From: Microbacterium esteraromaticum
GTDB taxonomy: Bacteria > Actinomycetota > Actinomycetes > Actinomycetales > Microbacteriaceae
Direction of reading: 5' to 3'
DNA: 64,000 bases
NCBI RefSeq assembly: GCF_028747645.1
Contig: NZ_CP118100.1
Coordinates: 62,001 to 126,000, forward strand
Numbering within the stretch: the first letter of the stretch is position 1; each line of letters begins with the position of its first letter. Of this stretch, positions 61,957-64,000 are shown in pieces. The notes beneath the pieces were generated by a model, which had not been told where the DNA came from, did not search any database, and saw nothing but the letters and a program-made list of their open reading frames with translations. The position numbers were made by a program, and so were the translations under genes.

Positions 61957-62750
61957 GACTGCTGCGTCAACCCGGATTCACGCTCAGCGTGCTGGTGCTG
62001 ATCACCGTCGCCGTGGCGATCGTCGCCCCGTCGCTGCTCGCCACGCACGATCCCTACCTCTCGGTGCCGAAGGATCGGTTGCTGCCGCCCAGCCCCGAGC
62101 ACCTGTTCGGCACCGATAACCTCGGCCGCGACCTGTACTCCCGAGTCGTGCACGGCACAGCGCTGTCGATCGTGTCGGCGGCACTCGCCGTCGTCGTCGG
62201 TGTCGTGGTCGGCGGGCTGATCGGTCTCGCCTCGAGCTTTCTCGGGGGTCCGGTCGACTTCGCGATCATGCGCGTGGTCGACGTGCTCGTCGCGATCCCG
62301 GGCATCCTTCTCGCCCTCATCGTCGTGGCCACGCTGGGATTCGGGCCGATCTCGATCGGTCTGGGCGTCGGTCTGGGAGCCGCCGGGAGCTTCGCGCGCG
62401 TGATGCGCGCGCAGGTGCTGAGGGTGCGCAACGAGGAGTACGTCGAGGCAGCGCGCACGCTCGGCGCGCGCACGCCGGCGATCCTCTTCCGCCATGTTTT
62501 GCCCAACGCTGCCCGCCCGGTGATCGCGGTCGCCGCCCTCGAACTTGGCACCGCGATTCTTGGCGTCTCCGCACTCACGTTCCTCGGATTCGGCGCGCCA
62601 CCGCCCGCGCCGGAGTGGGGCGCACTGTCGTCGGCCGGACGCGACTTCATCGCGACGCAGCCGTGGCTGAGCATCATCCCCGGCCTGGTGATCCTGGTGG
62701 TCGTGCTGTCCGTGAACCGGGTGGCGCGCGCAATCGGAGGTGAGCGATGA
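61953..62750 (+). CDS. Dipeptide ABC transporter permease (DppC-like)
   Basis: A 265-residue permease. HLFGTDNLGRDLYSRVVHGTALSI, EEYVEAARTLGARTPAILFRHVLPN (EAA loop) and LTFLGFGAPPPAPEWGALSSAGRDFI are family signatures. Coupled by ATGA to both neighbours. Confidence 0.93.
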   Translation: MRLLRQPGFTLSVLVLITVAVAIVAPSLLATHDPYLSVPKDRLLPPSPEHLFGTDNLGRDLYSRVVHGTALSIVSAALAVVVGVVVGGLIGLASSFLGGPVDFAIMRVVDVLVAIPGILLALIVVATLGFGPISIGLGVGLGAAGSFARVMRAQVLRVRNEEYVEAARTLGARTPAILFRHVLPNAARPVIAVAALELGTAILGVSALTFLGFGAPPPAPEWGALSSAGRDFIATQPWLSIIPGLVILVVVLSVNRVARAIGGER

Positions 62751-64000
62751 CTGCGCCGCTGCTCAAGGTCGAAGATCTGCGGGTCGAGTACGCCACACGT
62801 GGCCGGAGCGCCGAGGTCGTGCACGGTGTGTCCTTCGAGGTGCACGCCGGCAAGGTCGTCGCGCTGGTCGGTGAATCGGGCTCGGGCAAGTCGACGGTCT
62901 CCCAGGCGCTGATCCGGCGTCTTCCCGAGAACGGCCGCGTCAGCGCGGGCGCGATCCGCTTCGCCGGTGAGGACCTCGCGCGTCTTCCCGAGCGGATGCT
63001 GCGCAAGGTGCGCGGTGCGCAGATCGGCTTCGTCCCGCAGGACCCCGGTTCGTCGCTCAACCCGCTGATGCGGGTCGGTGAGCAGATCGCCGAGACGCTG
63101 CGGATCCACCGGCGGATGCCGCGTGCCGCGGCCGCCGCGCGTGCGGTGCAGATCCTCGATGAGGTCGGCATTCCCGAGCCGGCGCTGCGGGCGACGCAGT
63201 ATCCGCACGAGCTGTCGGGCGGTCTGCGTCAGCGGGCCCTGATCGGCATCGCCTGGGCGTGCGGGCCGCAGTTGGTCATCGCAGACGAGCCCACGAGCGC
63301 CCTCGATGTCACGGTTCAGCGGCACGTGCTCGACCAGCTCGACCAGCTCGTGGCCGACCACGGTACCGCGGTGCTGCTGATCACGCACGACCTCGCGGTC
63401 GCCGCTGACCGGGCCGACGAGATCATCGTGATGTACCGCGGTGAGATCGTCGAGCGCGGTGCCACGGCCGACGTGCTCAGCGCACCGAGTCACGAGTACA
63501 CCCGTCGCCTGGTGGCTGCCGCGCCGGGGCTGCGTCAGGGGCGCCTGACGCCCCAGGCGCCGGATGCTGTCGAGAGCGCCGTGTTCACCGCGTTCCGCGA
63601 CCGGGGCGTGCGGGAACAGGCGCACGAGAGCATTCTCGAGGTGCGTTCGCTGAGCAAGACGTACGGCGTACGCGGCGGGTCGTTCCTCGCGGCTGACGAC
63701 GTCTCGTTCGCGGTGCCGCGCGGCAAGACGCTGTCGATCGTCGGCGAGTCGGGGTCGGGCAAGACGACCAGTGCGCGGATCGCGGCTCGGCTCGTGTCGG
63801 CCGACTCCGGCGCCGTGCTGCTCGACGGCACCGACATCACCCACGCCCGGGGTGAGGAGCTGCGTCAGCTGCGCCGGCGGATGCAGGTGGTGTATCAGAA
63901 CCCGTTCGGATCACTCGATCCGCGCATGACCGTGGAGCGCATCGTGTCGGAACCGCTGCGGTCGTTCCGCATCGGTGATCGCGCGTCGCAGGCGAGCCTG
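62747..64000 (+). CDS. Dipeptide ABC transporter ATPase, two fused domains (runs off the right edge)
   Basis: Open from ATG 62747 through the last base (418 codons). The first ATPase domain is complete: Walker A GESGSGKST (about 42-50), QDPGSSLNP, signature LSGGLRQR, Walker B LVIADEPTSALDV, H-loop ITHDLAVA. After a linker (about 265-290) a second domain begins with Walker A GESGSGKTT (about 332) and YQNPFGSLDPRM; its signature lies past the edge. This is a DppD-DppF fusion, so one protein supplies both ATPase sites. Confidence 0.92.
   Translation, partial: MTAPLLKVEDLRVEYATRGRSAEVVHGVSFEVHAGKVVALVGESGSGKSTVSQALIRRLPENGRVSAGAIRFAGEDLARLPERMLRKVRGAQIGFVPQDPGSSLNPLMRVGEQIAETLRIHRRMPRAAAAARAVQILDEVGIPEPALRATQYPHELSGGLRQRALIGIAWACGPQLVIADEPTSALDVTVQRHVLDQLDQLVADHGTAVLLITHDLAVAADRADEIIVMYRGEIVERGATADVLSAPSHEYTRRLVAAAPGLRQGRLTPQAPDAVESAVFTAFRDRGVREQAHESILEVRSLSKTYGVRGGSFLAADDVSFAVPRGKTLSIVGESGSGKTTSARIAARLVSADSGAVLLDGTDITHARGEELRQLRRRMQVVYQNPFGSLDPRMTVERIVSEPLRSFRIGDRASQASL

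Overview
The window reads as chromosome of a very GC-rich actinobacterium, most likely Microbacteriaceae and close to Microbacterium. The evidence is strong G/C third-position bias, frequent GTG starts, tight ATGA/GTGA-coupled operons, a sortase class E type LAxTG surface anchor, and gene content typical of that family (YhgE/Pip, MoxR/VWA operon, Pr6Pr protein, ProVWX, PL8 lyase). I found 55 protein-coding genes, two of them cut by the window edges and one the transposase of an insertion sequence. I saw no rRNA, tRNA, CRISPR array or prophage.

Layout. 1-5.7 kb: the N-terminal part of a penicillin-acylase-family hydrolase; a self-regulated TetR - degenerate ABC-like protein - YhgE/Pip operon with a perfect operator palindrome; argG. 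5.9-11.2 kb: a giant cell-wall-anchored adhesin and an N-acetylglucosamine-kinase-type protein. 11.3-17.6 kb: a seven-gene MoxR / DUF58 / VWA (Bat-like) operon. 17.7-18.8 kb: a complete IS481-family element with its target duplication, inserted just upstream of a cytochrome P450 - DUF2804 - trimethylamine-monooxygenase-like group. 22.5-32.4 kb: a Pr6Pr membrane protein, purA, a lactonase-like beta-propeller, a disulfide flavoprotein, an OpuC-type osmoprotectant ABC operon, an AI-2E-type permease and chorismate mutase.

32.4-41.4 kb: two divergent ROK regulators, then a SIS isomerase, ROK kinase, PfkB kinase, class II aldolase and DeoR regulator. This is best read as an amino-sugar (galactosamine / tagatose-phosphate) catabolic locus. 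Then an Lrp regulator faces a DadA-like D-amino-acid dehydrogenase. 41.4-50.2 kb: a MerR regulator, a secreted polysaccharide lyase family 8 enzyme, an MFS exporter with a divergent ArsR-like repressor around a perfect operator, a DUF5107/TPR protein and an RsmC-like methyltransferase. 50.4-57.9 kb: a second osmoprotectant system (proVWX), a lipase-maturation-factor-like protein, a Gfo/Idh/MocA oxidoreductase, a membrane-anchored coiled-coil protein and a GntR regulator. 58.0-64.0 kb: a divergent amidohydrolase plus dipeptide ABC transporter operon that runs off the right edge.

Themes. Many regulators sit beside their likely targets with readable operators (TetR 4110-4135, ArsR-like 46214-46245, GntR CAACAAGT repeats 57961-58008). 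Long palindromes are scattered between genes and, unusually, inside coding sequences (pfkB, the RsmC-like gene, the 3' end of the coiled-coil gene). Two 86-bp palindromes, at 25833-25918 and 49636-49721, share their arms and part of their interior and look like copies of one dispersed repeat.
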